Shown: positions 1 through 8,885, counted from the stretch's first letter. The stretch is 64,000 nt of DNA from Teichococcus coralli (GCF_009829925.1 NZ_SNVJ01000013.1:81129-145128), one strand, 5' to 3'. Numbers and translations are program-made. The notes: generated by a model not told the origin, from the letters alone.

Positions 1-972
1 GAGCAGACCCGCCTCGCCTCGGCGCAGTTCCCGATGGCGCGCGTGATCTCCCCGGCCGTGGCGCCTTTCCGCCCGAGCGGCCCGCCCGCCTCCGTTGTCG
101 CTGCCTTCACCGGCTTCGCCGCGCTCTTCCTGGTGGGTGGCTTCCTGGTGCTGCGCCGCCTGCTGCACGGCACGATCAACTCGGTGCAGGACCTGGTGAC
201 CATCACCGGCGTGCAGAATGTCGGCAGCCTGCCGGCGCTCGGCCGCAGCCGGAAGAACCGGATGCCGGCCGTGGTGCTCGACCAGGGCCAGTCCGGCATC
301 GCCGAGACGCTGCGCGCGCTGCGCCTCAGCATGCAGGCGGTCGCCGGCGGGGGGCCGGCCAACACCGTGCTGGTCACCTCCTCGGAGGCCGGTGACGGCA
401 AGAGCACCGTCGCCGCCTCCCTGGCCCGCCTCTCCGCCGCGGACGGGCTGCGTGTGCTGCTGATCGAGACCGACATGCGGCGCCCGCAGCTTTCCTCCCA
501 TTTCGGGGCGCCGCCGCCGGGCCGCAGCATCGAGGCCGTGCTGAACGGGGAAACCCGCTTCGAGGACGCGGTGCAGGTGGATGAGCGCTCGGGGCTGCAT
601 GTGCTGCTCTCCGACCGTTCCTCCTCCAACCCCCAGGCGCTGATCGAGTCCCGCCAGTTCGCCGAGCTGGTGAGCCGCGCACGCCGCGAATACCGCCTGG
701 TGGTGCTCGACAGCCCGCCGATCATGCGCGTGGCCGACGCGGTGGTGCTCTCGCAGCACAGCGATGCCGTGCTCTTCGCCGTGGGCTGGGAACGGGCTTC
801 CCGCACCGTCGTCATTGAGGCGATGCGGCGCCTGCCGCGTTCCATGCGCGCCCGCGTGGCGACCGTGATGACCCGGGTGCGCCCGGGCCGCCTGGACCCG
901 CTGGGCTACTACGAGGGCTATGCCAAGAGCAGCTCGCCCGACCTGAAGCGCCTGCCGGCACCGACCGCCTGA
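1..972 (+). CDS. Wzz/BY-kinase polysaccharide co-polymerase and tyrosine autokinase (5' end outside window)
   Basis: The reading frame is open at base 1, so the N-terminal part is missing. The visible part starts in the end of the Wzz-type periplasmic domain (proline-rich ARVISPAVAPFRPSGPP), followed by a transmembrane helix (about nt 94-155) and a cytoplasmic BY-kinase domain. Walker A is EAGDGKST (about nt 388-408), Walker A' is VLLIETDMRRP (about nt 451) and Walker B is LVVLDSPP (about nt 700). The C-terminal tail carries only a short tyrosine group (GYYEGY), the expected autophosphorylation region. Such proteins set exopolysaccharide chain length and export together with Wza. The Wza-like gene lies convergently 465 bp downstream. 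Family assignment is secure; the polymer is unknown. Confidence 0.93.
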   Translation, partial: EQTRLASAQFPMARVISPAVAPFRPSGPPASVVAAFTGFAALFLVGGFLVLRRLLHGTINSVQDLVTITGVQNVGSLPALGRSRKNRMPAVVLDQGQSGIAETLRALRLSMQAVAGGGPANTVLVTSSEAGDGKSTVAASLARLSAADGLRVLLIETDMRRPQLSSHFGAPPPGRSIEAVLNGETRFEDAVQVDERSGLHVLLSDRSSSNPQALIESRQFAELVSRARREYRLVVLDSPPIMRVADAVVLSQHSDAVLFAVGWERASRTVVIEAMRRLPRSMRARVATVMTRVRPGRLDPLGYYEGYAKSSSPDLKRLPAPTA

Positions 973-989
973 GGCTGTTCCTGGATCGT

Positions 990-1345
990 GCTGGAGGGGG
1001 CGGGGAGAAGGAATTCTCCCCGCCCCCTCTTTTTTCCGCCTTGTCACGTTGATCCGGCGGGCCTGCGGCGGGTTCGCCTGCCGCCAGCGCAACGCCTCCT
1101 CGCGGCGCAGGACATGCCGGGAGGAGGGAAGGCCCCACCGGCGGCAGCGCGTCCGAACCCTGGTTCTTCCGCCGGCTTTCAGCCTCGCATGCGGCGAAGT
1201 CGGTCCCGACCACCCCGTGGCCGGGGCCGCCGAGGCGGCTTCACCTCTGGCGCGGGCCTCGGGCCCCCAGCCCTGGAGAGTTGCTGGAAAAGAAGAGGGG
1301 GGTTCTGGGGGGAGGGAATTCATTCTCCCCCAGCTCCGCCCGCGT
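990..1345. repeat. Family A palindromic intergenic element, copy 1
   Basis: The left end is the terminator hairpin at 994-1029. The right end is a polypurine run (AAGAAGAGGGGGG, near 1290) running into GGGGGGAGGGAATTCATTCTCCCCC (imperfect palindrome, about 1303-1328). The interior is not coding. It fills the gap between two convergent genes. At about 350 bp it is longer than the other copies (about 140-210 bp), so two elements may be merged here. Confidence 0.7.
994..1035 (+). terminator. Intrinsic terminator of the BY-kinase gene
   Basis: A perfect 16-bp stem (994-1009 with 1014-1029) closes a GGAA tetraloop and is followed by six T residues (1030-1035). The stem contains GGGGAGAA/TTCTCCCC, so it is also the left end of a family A intergenic element. 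It lies 21 bp after the kinase stop codon. Confidence 0.9.
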
Positions 1346-1373
1346 GAACCGCCCCGAAGTCCCGGCGCGCAAG

Positions 1374-1408
1374 CGAAAGGGCCGGGGAGCTTCCGCTCCC
1401 CGGCCCTT
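1374..1408 (-). terminator. Intrinsic terminator of the Wza-like gene
   Basis: A perfect 14-bp stem (1377-1390 with 1395-1408) closes a 4-nt loop that reads GGAA on the minus strand. On that strand the stem ends in CCCTTT, a short T-run. It starts 28 bp past the stop codon of the export gene and faces the kinase terminator, so both transcripts end before the middle of the gap. Confidence 0.75.
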
Positions 1409-1436
1409 CAAGCCAGCCTTGCCGGTATCGGCAGGC

Positions 1437-2042
1437 TCAGAAGCGGCGCTCGAACACCGTGATGACGTCGCCCGGCTGCAGCAGCGAATCACGCTCGCCG
1501 CGATACTCCTGCGGCACGCCGTTCTGGTCGAGACGGGTGATGGAGACGTAGTCGTCGATGGCGCGGTAGTTGAAGCCGCCCATGGTGGCCACCGCCGAGA
1601 GCACCGACATGCCGGGCTGGTAGGGCGTCTGGCCGCCGCGCTCGACCATGCCGAGCACGAAGACGGGGCGGTACTGAAGGACCTCCACCGCCGCCGAGGG
1701 ATCGTTGAACAGGTTGCGGCTGCGCAGCGCCCGCTCGATCGACTGCTCCGCCTCGGTGGTGGTGCGCCCCACGACCGGAACGGCGCCGACCAGCGGCAGG
1801 GCGATGACGCCCGAGTCGCTGACGCGGAACTCCCCGGTCAGCCGCGGGTCGTTGAACACCGTCACGCGCACCTGATCGCCAGGCCCGAGCTTATAGGTGG
1901 TGGTTGTGCTGCTGGCTGTTTGCGGGAGCGGCGGCAGGCCGGCACCCGGCGAGGCGCAGGCGGCCACCAGGAGCGAAACGCCAAGTGCCACTCCACGCAG
2001 CGCCACCGGCGCGGCTGAGGCTAGAGACCGAAAACGGGACAT
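1437..2042 (-). CDS. Polysaccharide export lipoprotein (Wza/GumB-like)
   Basis: 201 aa. Residues 1-28 form a lipoprotein signal with lipobox VAAC (Cys29), so the mature protein is lipidated and expected in the outer membrane. Residues from about 45 hold the Poly_export domain (YKLGPGDQVRVTVFNDP), followed by an SLBB-type segment (VFVLGMVERGGQTPYQPG). It is shorter than E. coli Wza, like GumB-type short exporters. ATG at 2042 is preferred over the upstream in-frame ATG at 2147 because a signal peptide starts there and a G-run precedes it by about 8 nt. It should form the export channel partnered with the Wzz/BY-kinase. Confidence 0.92.
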   Translation of the reverse strand: MSRFRSLASAAPVALRGVALGVSLLVAACASPGAGLPPLPQTASSTTTTYKLGPGDQVRVTVFNDPRLTGEFRVSDSGVIALPLVGAVPVVGRTTTEAEQSIERALRSRNLFNDPSAAVEVLQYRPVFVLGMVERGGQTPYQPGMSVLSAVATMGGFNYRAIDDYVSITRLDQNGVPQEYRGERDSLLQPGDVITVFERRF

Positions 2043-2151
2043 GGGCGAACCCCCGGATGATAAATCTTTGGACGAGCCAACATATTGTATCCGAGCGAAG
2101 CTTGGCCGTGAACGCGAAGGGTTCAGGCGGCCCGCCGAATTCGCCAAATCG

Positions 2152-3510
2152 TTACAACGCGAAGCGCAGGCGCACCGCCACCTGGTTGATGCCGTACTCG
2201 CGGTAGCCCTCCGGCGCGCTCAGCCGCTCGGTGTGCTGGTAGTCCGCGGTGAGCGCCATGTTCCGGTTGAGCAGGAGCTGGGCGCCTACCAGCACGATGC
2301 CATCCGTCACCGTGCCCACGTCAGGGTAGTCGCGGTGCTCGGCGCGCAGGCTGCCGGTGAGGATCAGGTTGCGCCGCAGCTCGTGGTCAACCGTCAGGCT
2401 CGCCGCCGTGCGGGTGTAGCTGACATTGTCGTTCCGGATCGATTCCTCGATGGTGCGCTGAATGGCAAGCGTGGTGGTGGTGAGCTGCGTGGGCATCCAC
2501 ATCAGCTGGCCCTCGAAGGCGGGGCCGGTCAGCGACTTGCGGCCGGGCTGCTCGTAGTCGCGCTGGCGATAGCCCACCAGCAGCCGGGCGGCCCAGAGGC
2601 CGTCGAAGTCGTAGTCGAAGCCGCCCTGGCCCTCCCAGGTGAAGGAGTCGCTGCCGCTCTGGCTGCTTTCGGTGTGGCTGATGTCCTGCAGCCGGACCAG
2701 CGCGACGATCCGCCGGCCCGGCACCAGGCTGTACTCGCCACGGATCTCGGCGGCCTTCGAGTCGTAGTCGTCCTGGGCGTCGTTCTGGAAGCCGCCGCTG
2801 TTCTGCTGACGGTCGTAGCGGATGGTGGTGTAGTTCAGGGTGGTGGACAGCGCGAGGCGGTTGAAGGTGGCCGTGCCGCCCACCTGGAAGACGTCGCTGT
2901 CATAGGGCAGCGGGCGCGAAATGCCGCCCTGCTGCAGCTCGAAGTCATCGACGTCGAGATGGCTGCGCAGGTGGGTGTAGCTCGCGTTCAGCGAGGAGGC
3001 GCGGCCGATGTCGTAGCGGCCGCTCAGCCCGACGCTGTAGTCGTTCCAGTTGAGGTCGTTGTACTGGAGGTACTGGCGCGTGCTCTGCGTGACGTTGAGC
3101 CCCAGCGCATGGCGCGTCCACTGGCTGGCGGCCGAGGCATTCAGCCTTTCGGTGAAGAAGCCGTCCGAAGGCTCGCTCTGGAGGGAGGGCTGGATGTTGT
3201 CGTCATAGCCCATGCCCGCCTCGACCGAGCCGTCGATGCGAAAGGCGCCCAGGCGCACGCCGGCCGGGTCGTAATCCGGGCGCGGGCGGGTTTGCACGGT
3301 GACACCGCGCGCCGTCGCCTCGGGGCCGATGGTCTGGGTTTGCGCGGCGGCAAGGCCGGGCAGCAGCAGCAGCGCGCCCGGCAGCGCCACGCGCGGCAGG
3401 CAGGCGGCCAGGCGGGAAGCGCGGGAGGGCTCGCGGGTTGACGGGGAGGCCACGCGGCCGCGGGCAGCGGAAGTCGTTTCTTTCCCAGCGGAACCGTTTC
3501 GCAGAAACAT
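2152..3510 (-). CDS. Outer-membrane beta-barrel protein of the exopolysaccharide locus
   Basis: About 452 aa. An unusually long N-terminal region ends in a hydrophobic stretch and a signal cleavage site near AAAQTQT (about residue 56); a GTG at about codon 20 would give a more normal signal, so the start is uncertain. The rest alternates polar and aromatic residues in amphipathic strands (for example LSTTLNYTTIRYD) and ends in VRLRFAL with a terminal hydrophobic pattern typical of barrels. It resembles the putative beta-barrel porin 2 type (BBP2) often found beside Wza-like genes. It lies 109 bp upstream of the export lipoprotein on the same strand, so a joint transcript is likely. The role in secretion is inference. 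Confidence 0.8.
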   Translation of the reverse strand: MFLRNGSAGKETTSAARGRVASPSTREPSRASRLAACLPRVALPGALLLLPGLAAAQTQTIGPEATARGVTVQTRPRPDYDPAGVRLGAFRIDGSVEAGMGYDDNIQPSLQSEPSDGFFTERLNASAASQWTRHALGLNVTQSTRQYLQYNDLNWNDYSVGLSGRYDIGRASSLNASYTHLRSHLDVDDFELQQGGISRPLPYDSDVFQVGGTATFNRLALSTTLNYTTIRYDRQQNSGGFQNDAQDDYDSKAAEIRGEYSLVPGRRIVALVRLQDISHTESSQSGSDSFTWEGQGGFDYDFDGLWAARLLVGYRQRDYEQPGRKSLTGPAFEGQLMWMPTQLTTTTLAIQRTIEESIRNDNVSYTRTAASLTVDHELRRNLILTGSLRAEHRDYPDVGTVTDGIVLVGAQLLLNRNMALTADYQHTERLSAPEGYREYGINQVAVRLRFAL

Positions 3511-3800
3511 AATGGCGACCTTATCCGATTCTGCCCCTGACCCGCACCGGAATGGACGCGGCATCGGATTGTCTCACGAAAAGCGACTTAATCAAGGCTG
3601 TCCGGTAGAGCCGCGGCCAGGAAGTCACCACTTGTGGGATTTCTGCCATGGTGATGCCGTGCACCCGCTGGGGAGGGCGGGGGCACGGCATCAGGTCCGC
3701 CGGCCTTTGGGGGGGGGACGGCAGGCACGCCGGGGTCTGCGCGCGCCTGCCTGGCCGGCGGGCTTTGCGAACTTGGCCGCCCGCCCGGAGCGGCCGGAGA

Positions 3801-5087
3801 TCAGGCCGGGAAGACCTCGTCCTGCTCGGCGCGGAGGCGGTCAATCAGCCGGCCGGCGGGGATCTCCACGTCGTCATAGGTCAGCACGGCGTCCTTGGGG
3901 ACGTCCCGCTTCAGCCGGCAGCCGACCGCGATGCCGATCGGGAGCAGCCGCCCGGCGCGGGTTTCGGCATAGGTCTCGCACTGGCCATAGGTCTTGTAGC
4001 CGCCCAGCGCGTCGATCTCGTCGCCGGCCTTGAGATCGACCTTGGCGGTGGCCACCACGTCCACCCGCGGGCCGGCGATCGGCTGGATGACGGGATCCTG
4101 GCACAGCACCACCCGCGCCACCGAGAGCGGCACCTCGAAATGGCAGAGGTGGTAGGGAATGTAGAAGCTGTAGAGCGGCCCGGTGCCGAGCTTGTACAGG
4201 TTCAGGTAGTGCTTCTGCTTGGGGTCGTCATGCGTGGCCAGCACATAGACGCCGGGGCCCGGCTTGGCGCCCACCACGTAGTCCACGATGCCGCCCTTCT
4301 CGCGCAGCATGTCGATGTCATAGGCCTGGGTCAGCTCGTCCACATGGCCGCGGTGGTCGGCGCCGATCATGCCGCGCTTGTTGACCGTCATGCCCGTGGC
4401 GTTGGCGACGATGGCCTGCTCGAAGCTGATCTTGGTGCCGTCGGCGAAGCTGGTCACCATGTAGGGGTCCTGCCCCCACTGCCTGGCGAAGCCTTCCTGC
4501 GTCGTCGGGTTGCGGTAGGGGTCCTGCAGGCCCTTGATGTTGCCGCAGACCAGCGGCGTCAGCCCGATCGAGACGACGAAGCGGTAGAGGTTCATCTGCA
4601 CGCCCGGCTGGTCGCCGTCGGCGCCGGTGAAGATGACGCCCGCCTCGTCCGCCTTGCGCTTGATCAGCGGCCCGACGGTGCCGTCCAGCTCCGCGTTCAT
4701 CGAGACCATCGGCTTGCGGTTCCTGATCGCCGCCAGGCTGATCTCGGCGCCGTACTCGATGGCGCCGGTGGCGTCGATCAGGCAGTCCAGCCCCTCGGCC
4801 TCGCAGAGCAGCATCGGGTCCGAGGTGATCGCCGGCCGGCCATCGCGGATGCAGGCCTCCAGCGCCGCCTTGCTTTCCACCACCTCCACCTCGCCGGCGC
4901 CGGCCTGCTCATAGGCGGCGCGGGCGCGCTCGGGGCTGCGGTTGCAGATCACCGCCAGCACCATGCCGGGCACGGAGTTCAGGATCTGGTTGGTGATGCC
5001 GCGGGCCATGAAGCCGGCGCCGAACATGCCGACGCGCACCGGCTTGCCAGCCTGGGCGCGCTCGCGGAGCAGCCTGTCATAGATCAT
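3801..5087 (-). CDS. SAF-domain NAD(P)-dependent oxidoreductase (COG4091-like, homoserine-dehydrogenase-related)
   Basis: 428 aa. The N-terminal Rossmann fold has RVGMFGAGFMARG at about residues 18-30. The middle holds the conserved VSMNAELDGTVGPL and TGADGDQPGV segments. The C-terminal 90 residues form an SAF domain (KVDLKAGDEIDALGGY). The family is annotated as predicted homoserine dehydrogenase with SAF domain; no substrate is established for this gene. It is the last gene of a tight four-gene set (18 bp after rfbC), so a step in making an unusual nucleotide sugar is a better guess than amino acid metabolism. Confidence 0.82.
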   Translation of the reverse strand: MIYDRLLRERAQAGKPVRVGMFGAGFMARGITNQILNSVPGMVLAVICNRSPERARAAYEQAGAGEVEVVESKAALEACIRDGRPAITSDPMLLCEAEGLDCLIDATGAIEYGAEISLAAIRNRKPMVSMNAELDGTVGPLIKRKADEAGVIFTGADGDQPGVQMNLYRFVVSIGLTPLVCGNIKGLQDPYRNPTTQEGFARQWGQDPYMVTSFADGTKISFEQAIVANATGMTVNKRGMIGADHRGHVDELTQAYDIDMLREKGGIVDYVVGAKPGPGVYVLATHDDPKQKHYLNLYKLGTGPLYSFYIPYHLCHFEVPLSVARVVLCQDPVIQPIAGPRVDVVATAKVDLKAGDEIDALGGYKTYGQCETYAETRAGRLLPIGIAVGCRLKRDVPKDAVLTYDDVEIPAGRLIDRLRAEQDEVFPA

Positions 5088-5105
5088 GGATGTTCTCTTG
5101 CGCCT

Positions 5106-5672
5106 TCAGCGGACGCCGCGCAGGCGTTCAATGGCGTGGAACTCGGGGTCGAAGGCCGGCCAGTTCTGGTCCTTCTCCGAGATGACGGCAGGCGGAATCG
5201 GCCATTCGATGCCGAATTCCGGATCGTCGTAGCGCAACCCGCGCTCGCCGCCGGGCATGTAGGCGTCGCTCACCATGTAGAAGGCCTCGGTGTTCTCGCG
5301 CAGCGTGACGAAGCCGTGCGCGAAGCCCCGCGGCACATAGAGCATGGTGCGGTTGTCCTCGCTCAGCTCGATGCCGAACCACTTGCCGTAGGTGGCCGAA
5401 TCGGGCCGCAGGTCGAGGATCACGTCGTAGAGCGCACCGCGCAGGCAGCGCACCAGCTTCACTTCCGCGGCGGGCGGGAGCTGGTAGTGCATGCCGCGCA
5501 GCGTGCCCTTCTGCACGCTGAGCGAGTTGTTGACCTGCGCGTAACGGCTGACCAGCCCCGCCTCGCGGAACTCGTTCTCGCAAAAGGCCCGGGCGAAGAA
5601 GCCGCGCTCATCGCCGCGCGGCTCCATCTCGATCACATAGGCATCCTGCAGCGGTGCCTTGTGGAACTTCAT
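5106..5672 (-). CDS. rfbC: dTDP-4-dehydrorhamnose 3,5-epimerase-like cupin
   Basis: 188 aa, the usual RfbC length. The signature GTLRGMHYQ carries the catalytic-base histidine, and VPRGFAHGF is the second conserved cupin motif. The start ATG at 5672 overlaps the stop of the preceding SDR gene by 4 bp (ATGA), so translation is probably coupled. No rfbA, rfbB or rfbD (dTDP-rhamnose genes) is nearby and the set begins with a CDP-sugar enzyme, so the real substrate may be a CDP-4-keto sugar. Family certain, substrate inferred. Confidence 0.88.
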   Translation of the reverse strand: MKFHKAPLQDAYVIEMEPRGDERGFFARAFCENEFREAGLVSRYAQVNNSLSVQKGTLRGMHYQLPPAAEVKLVRCLRGALYDVILDLRPDSATYGKWFGIELSEDNRTMLYVPRGFAHGFVTLRENTEAFYMVSDAYMPGGERGLRYDDPEFGIEWPIPPAVISEKDQNWPAFDPEFHAIERLRGVR

Positions 5673-6751
5673 GCGGCCTCTCCCCGCTGCAGCTCGCGCC
5701 GCGCGCCCGCCGGCTCCAGATTGCCGTCCACCGTGCCGGAGGCGATCAGCTTCTCCAGCGTCACCAGCCGGATGGCGGCGGACTTGCGGTAGTCGCGGTC
5801 GGCGAAGCCCTGCTCGCGCAGGCGGTCGCGCAGCTCGGCGACGGCGCCTTCCAGCGTTTCCTGCGGCTGGTGGTTCGGCGCCAGCTTCTCGTAGAGGGAG
5901 AAGTCCACCTTGTAGGAGCGCTTGTCGGGCGGGGCGGAGGTGGCGATGGACACCGTGGCGCCCTCCATGGCCTGGCCGACGGCCTCGGCCAGGTCGCGCA
6001 CCTGGTAGTTCCAGCGCTCGCTGCCAACATTGACGGTCAGGAAGGCACCGCCATTCTCCGGCCGGCGCTGGATCGCCCACTCGATGGCGCGCGCCATGTC
6101 GCGCACATGGATCAGCGGCCGCCAGGGCGTGCCGTCGCTCAGCACGCTGACCTCGTTGTTGACCAGCGCGCCGGCGACGAAGTCGTTCAGCACCAGGTCG
6201 AGCCGCAGGCGCGGCGACATGCCGCAGGCGGTGGCGAAGCGCAGGCAGCTGATCACCATGCCGCTGTTGTCCAGCGCGCGCAGCGACTTCTCGGTGTCGA
6301 TCTTGGAGCGCGCATAGGCGGTCAGCGGGTTGAGGGTGTCCTCCTCCACGCGGGCGCGGCCCTCGGAGGCGAAGCCGTAGACGCTGCAGCTGGAGGCGAA
6401 GACGAAGTGCTTCACGCCCGCCTCGGCCGCCGCCTTGGCCACCTGCACGCTGGCCCGGTGGTTGATGGCGTCCGTCACCGCCTCGAAGCGCTGCCCCATC
6501 GGGTCGTTCGAGATGGCGGCGAGGTGCACTACGGCGTCGAAGCCGCGCAGGTCCTCCACGCCGAGGTCGCGCACGTCGCCGAAGCGCTGCTCGTCCAGCA
6601 GGGTCTCGGGCAGCGGGTCGCGCGTGGTCAGGCAATGGCCGAACCAGCCACGGTCGAAACCGGCCAGATAGGCCTCCGGCATGGCGCGGCGCAGATGCGC
6701 GACGAGAACGGGCCCGACATAGCCCATGTTGCCGGTGATGAGGATTCGCAT
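5669..6751 (-). CDS. NAD-dependent epimerase/dehydratase family protein (extended SDR)
   Basis: 360 aa. The N-terminal nucleotide-binding motif is ITGNMGYVGP, with VVHLAAISNDP further on. The active-site region reads FASSCSVYG followed by YARSK, the Ser-Tyr-Lys arrangement. It lacks the Thr-Asp-Glu motif of sugar-nucleotide 4,6-dehydratases, so it looks like an epimerase or reductase. ATG at 6751 is chosen because it begins directly with MRILITG and follows the rfbF stop by 5 bp. It is co-transcribed with rfbF upstream and the rfbC-like gene downstream. Confidence 0.85.
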   Translation of the reverse strand: MRILITGNMGYVGPVLVAHLRRAMPEAYLAGFDRGWFGHCLTTRDPLPETLLDEQRFGDVRDLGVEDLRGFDAVVHLAAISNDPMGQRFEAVTDAINHRASVQVAKAAAEAGVKHFVFASSCSVYGFASEGRARVEEDTLNPLTAYARSKIDTEKSLRALDNSGMVISCLRFATACGMSPRLRLDLVLNDFVAGALVNNEVSVLSDGTPWRPLIHVRDMARAIEWAIQRRPENGGAFLTVNVGSERWNYQVRDLAEAVGQAMEGATVSIATSAPPDKRSYKVDFSLYEKLAPNHQPQETLEGAVAELRDRLREQGFADRDYRKSAAIRLVTLEKLIASGTVDGNLEPAGARRELQRGEAA

Positions 6752-6756
6752 GGTGG

Positions 6757-7533
6757 TCAGCACTCCCAGATACGCCAGGGGGCCTTGCCCGAGGCCCAGA
6801 GGCCCTCGAGATGGGCGCGGTCGCGGATGGTGTCCATTGGATGCCAGAAGCCGTTGTGCTGGTACACGCTCATCTGGTTGTCGGCGACGAGGCGCTCGAT
6901 CGGCGCGTCCTCCCACACCGTGCTGTCGCCCTCGATGTAGTCGCCGACCTGCGGGCTCAGCACGAAGAAGCCGCCGTTGATCCAGCCGCCGTCGCCCTGG
7001 ATCTTCTCCTTGAAGGCCTTCACCTGGTTGCCCTCGATCCGCAGCGCGCCGAAGCGCCCGGCCGGCTGCGTGGCCGTCATGGTGGCCAGCCGGCCTTCCT
7101 TGCGGTGCAGCGCGACGGTTGCAGCGATGTCGACATTGCCAACCCCGTCACCATAGGTCAGGCAGAAGGCGTCATCGCCACGAAGGTAAGGAAGTACCCT
7201 CTTAATTCTACCGCCAGTCATGCTGGCCTCGCCTGTGTCAACCAGGGTCACACGCCAAGGCTCAGCCCGGGCATTGTGGATCTCGACCTTGTTTTCACGA
7301 AGATCAAAGGTGACATCCGACATATACATGAAGTAGTTTTTAAAATATTCTTTGATGACATTGCCACGATACCCCAGGCAAACGATGAAATCGTTGATGC
7401 CATGGGCACTGTAGATCTTCATGATGTGCCAGAGGATGGGCTTCCCGCCAATCTCGACCATGGGCTTGGGCCGCACGGTCGTTTCTTCCGAAAGTCGGGT
7501 GCCAAGTCCACCGGCCAAGATTACTGCCTTCAT
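6757..7533 (-). CDS. rfbF: Glucose-1-phosphate cytidylyltransferase
   Basis: 258 aa, matching RfbF length. The N-terminus [18 protein letters not shown] is the nucleotidyltransferase motif, and [25 protein letters not shown] and NGGFFVL are conserved RfbF features. It makes CDP-glucose from CTP and glucose 1-phosphate. First gene of the minus-strand sugar operon. The 5' half (about 7170-7533) is visibly AT-richer than the 3' half, a compositional break inside the gene. The start at 7533 has a purine-rich GAGGG 8-12 nt upstream. No CDP-glucose 4,6-dehydratase (rfbG) is present in the window. Confidence 0.93.
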   Translation of the reverse strand: MKAVILAGGLGTRLSEETTVRPKPMVEIGGKPILWHIMKIYSAHGINDFIVCLGYRGNVIKEYFKNYFMYMSDVTFDLRENKVEIHNARAEPWRVTLVDTGEASMTGGRIKRVLPYLRGDDAFCLTYGDGVGNVDIAATVALHRKEGRLATMTATQPAGRFGALRIEGNQVKAFKEKIQGDGGWINGGFFVLSPQVGDYIEGDSTVWEDAPIERLVADNQMSVYQHNGFWHPMDTIRDRAHLEGLWASGKAPWRIWEC

Positions 7534-7896
7534 TCTGCGAACCCTCGCTCTGGGCGAAACCGATATTATGGGAACTGTCTTATTCCCGCGACAGTTTCTC
7601 ATTCTGGTGCGTTATTCGCGTTTTGTACAGAATGACGATCATCACTGATTGGTTACTTCAACTGCTTCGTGATTTTCAAGATTTTGGCAACATGGCATGA
7701 AGGCCTCGTCGCCTGAGCCGGCGCTCACCGCACGCCGCCCTTCGACCGAAATCCGGAGGCCTCTCGCGCACCTGCCCGCAATCTCAGAAATTTGTATTAT
7801 TTCCGCGTGCATGGAGCAGTTTTTTTTACACAATGCTGCAGACCTGCGAGAGGGCTGCAGCCTGCGGCACTCCGGAAACCCACCGCCCGACCGGGA
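7534..7896. promoter_or_regulatory. AT-rich divergent promoter region between rfbF and the glycosyltransferase gene
   Basis: 363 bp with clearly lower GC than the genome, including T-runs near 7820 and A/T-rich blocks near 7560-7700. Both flanking genes are transcribed away from it, so both promoters must lie here. No ORF in it has convincing codon use. I cannot assign exact -35/-10 boxes. Confidence 0.6.
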
Positions 7897-8811
7897 ATGC
7901 TCAGCATGATGGATGAACCGCTAGTCACGATCGGCATGCCTGTTCGCAATGGTGGTGATCAGATCAGAGTGGCTATCGATTCCCTGCTTTCCCAGACGCA
8001 CCGGAATCTGCGTCTGATCATCTCCGACAACTGCTCGACCGACGACACCGTCGCGATCTGCGAGGCCTATGCGCGCGAGGACTCCCGCGTGACGGTCGTG
8101 CGGCAGCCGGAGAATCTCGGCATCTGCGGCAATTTCCGCTTCGTCCTGATGCAGGCCGAATCGCCCTACTTCATGTGGGCCTGCCACGACGATGTCTGGG
8201 CGCCGGAGTTCGTCCGCAAGAACCTCGCGAACCTGACCGCGAATCCGGCCGCCGTGGCGAGCACCTCGCGCGTCATCATGGCCCTGCCCGAGGGGCCGCA
8301 GGAGCTCTCAAACGGCACCTTCGCCCTGCGGGGCGACCAGCGGGAGCGCCTGGCGCGCTTCTTCTGGGACCCGGGCGAGGTGTCGCGCTTCTACGGCGTG
8401 TTCCGCACCGAGGCGCTGAAGCGCAGCTTCCCCGCCGACATCGACGTCTTCGGCTATGACTGGATCGTCATGGCGCTGAACCTCCTGGAGGGCGAGCATC
8501 TCGAACTGCCGGAGGTGCTGCTCACCCGCGAGGCGCATACCGAGGACCACTACCACCGCACGCTGGTCCGCAACCAGCCGAAGGCGCTCTACCGCTGGCT
8601 GCCGCACCTGCCGATGACGCAGGTGCTGCGCCACCGCCTGCCGCCCGAGGTCTGGCGCGCCTGCCGCGGCGCCATCATGCGCCGCAACGCGATCCAGATG
8701 CTGATGTATGCCAAGTACCGCCTGCCCCTGATGGCGCCGGTGGTGCGCACGCTGGCGCAGCTCGAACGGGCGCGCACCCGCAGCGGCAACAGCAGCGCGC
8801 ACCCTTTGTGA
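7897..8811 (+). CDS. Family 2 glycosyltransferase
   Basis: 304 aa. It begins with the GT-A pattern VTIGMPVRNGGDQIRVAIDS, then SDNCSTDDT and the metal-binding acidic motif ACHDDVW (about residue 90). No membrane segments, so it should be a cytoplasmic enzyme adding a sugar to the lipid-linked repeat unit. ATG at 7897 follows a weak ACCGGGA; ATG at 7906 or 7909 is also possible. A strong terminator closes the gene, so it is probably transcribed alone. Donor and acceptor unknown. Confidence 0.87.
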   Translation: MLSMMDEPLVTIGMPVRNGGDQIRVAIDSLLSQTHRNLRLIISDNCSTDDTVAICEAYAREDSRVTVVRQPENLGICGNFRFVLMQAESPYFMWACHDDVWAPEFVRKNLANLTANPAAVASTSRVIMALPEGPQELSNGTFALRGDQRERLARFFWDPGEVSRFYGVFRTEALKRSFPADIDVFGYDWIVMALNLLEGEHLELPEVLLTREAHTEDHYHRTLVRNQPKALYRWLPHLPMTQVLRHRLPPEVWRACRGAIMRRNAIQMLMYAKYRLPLMAPVVRTLAQLERARTRSGNSSAHPL

Positions 8812-8850
8812 GCAGGCGGCCCAAGGGGCCGCCTCCGCCTGACGCGTGAC

Positions 8851-8885
8851 CGGGGCCGGTGGAGCGATCCACCGGCCCCGCTTTT
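8851..8885 (+). terminator. Intrinsic terminator after the glycosyltransferase gene
   Basis: A perfect 13-bp stem (8851-8863 with 8868-8880) closes a GCGA (GNRA) tetraloop and is followed by CTTTT. It lies 40 bp after the stop codon and separates this gene from the convergent flippase gene. Confidence 0.9.

Noticed and set aside
990..1345. EcoRI-site palindromes taken as cloning or linker artefacts
   Set aside because: The GAATTC-centred palindromes recur with diverged versions and consistent flanking arms at many loci, so they are genomic repeats.
5106..6635. A single long minus-strand protein covering rfbC and most of the SDR gene
   Set aside because: The N-terminal part is an out-of-frame shadow of the SDR. 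rfbC begins at ATG 5672 with the conserved RfbC start.
7642..7833. 63-codon minus-strand ORF in the rfbF upstream region
   Set aside because: It lies in AT-rich promoter DNA, codon use does not match the genome, and it has no ribosome binding site or recognisable feature.
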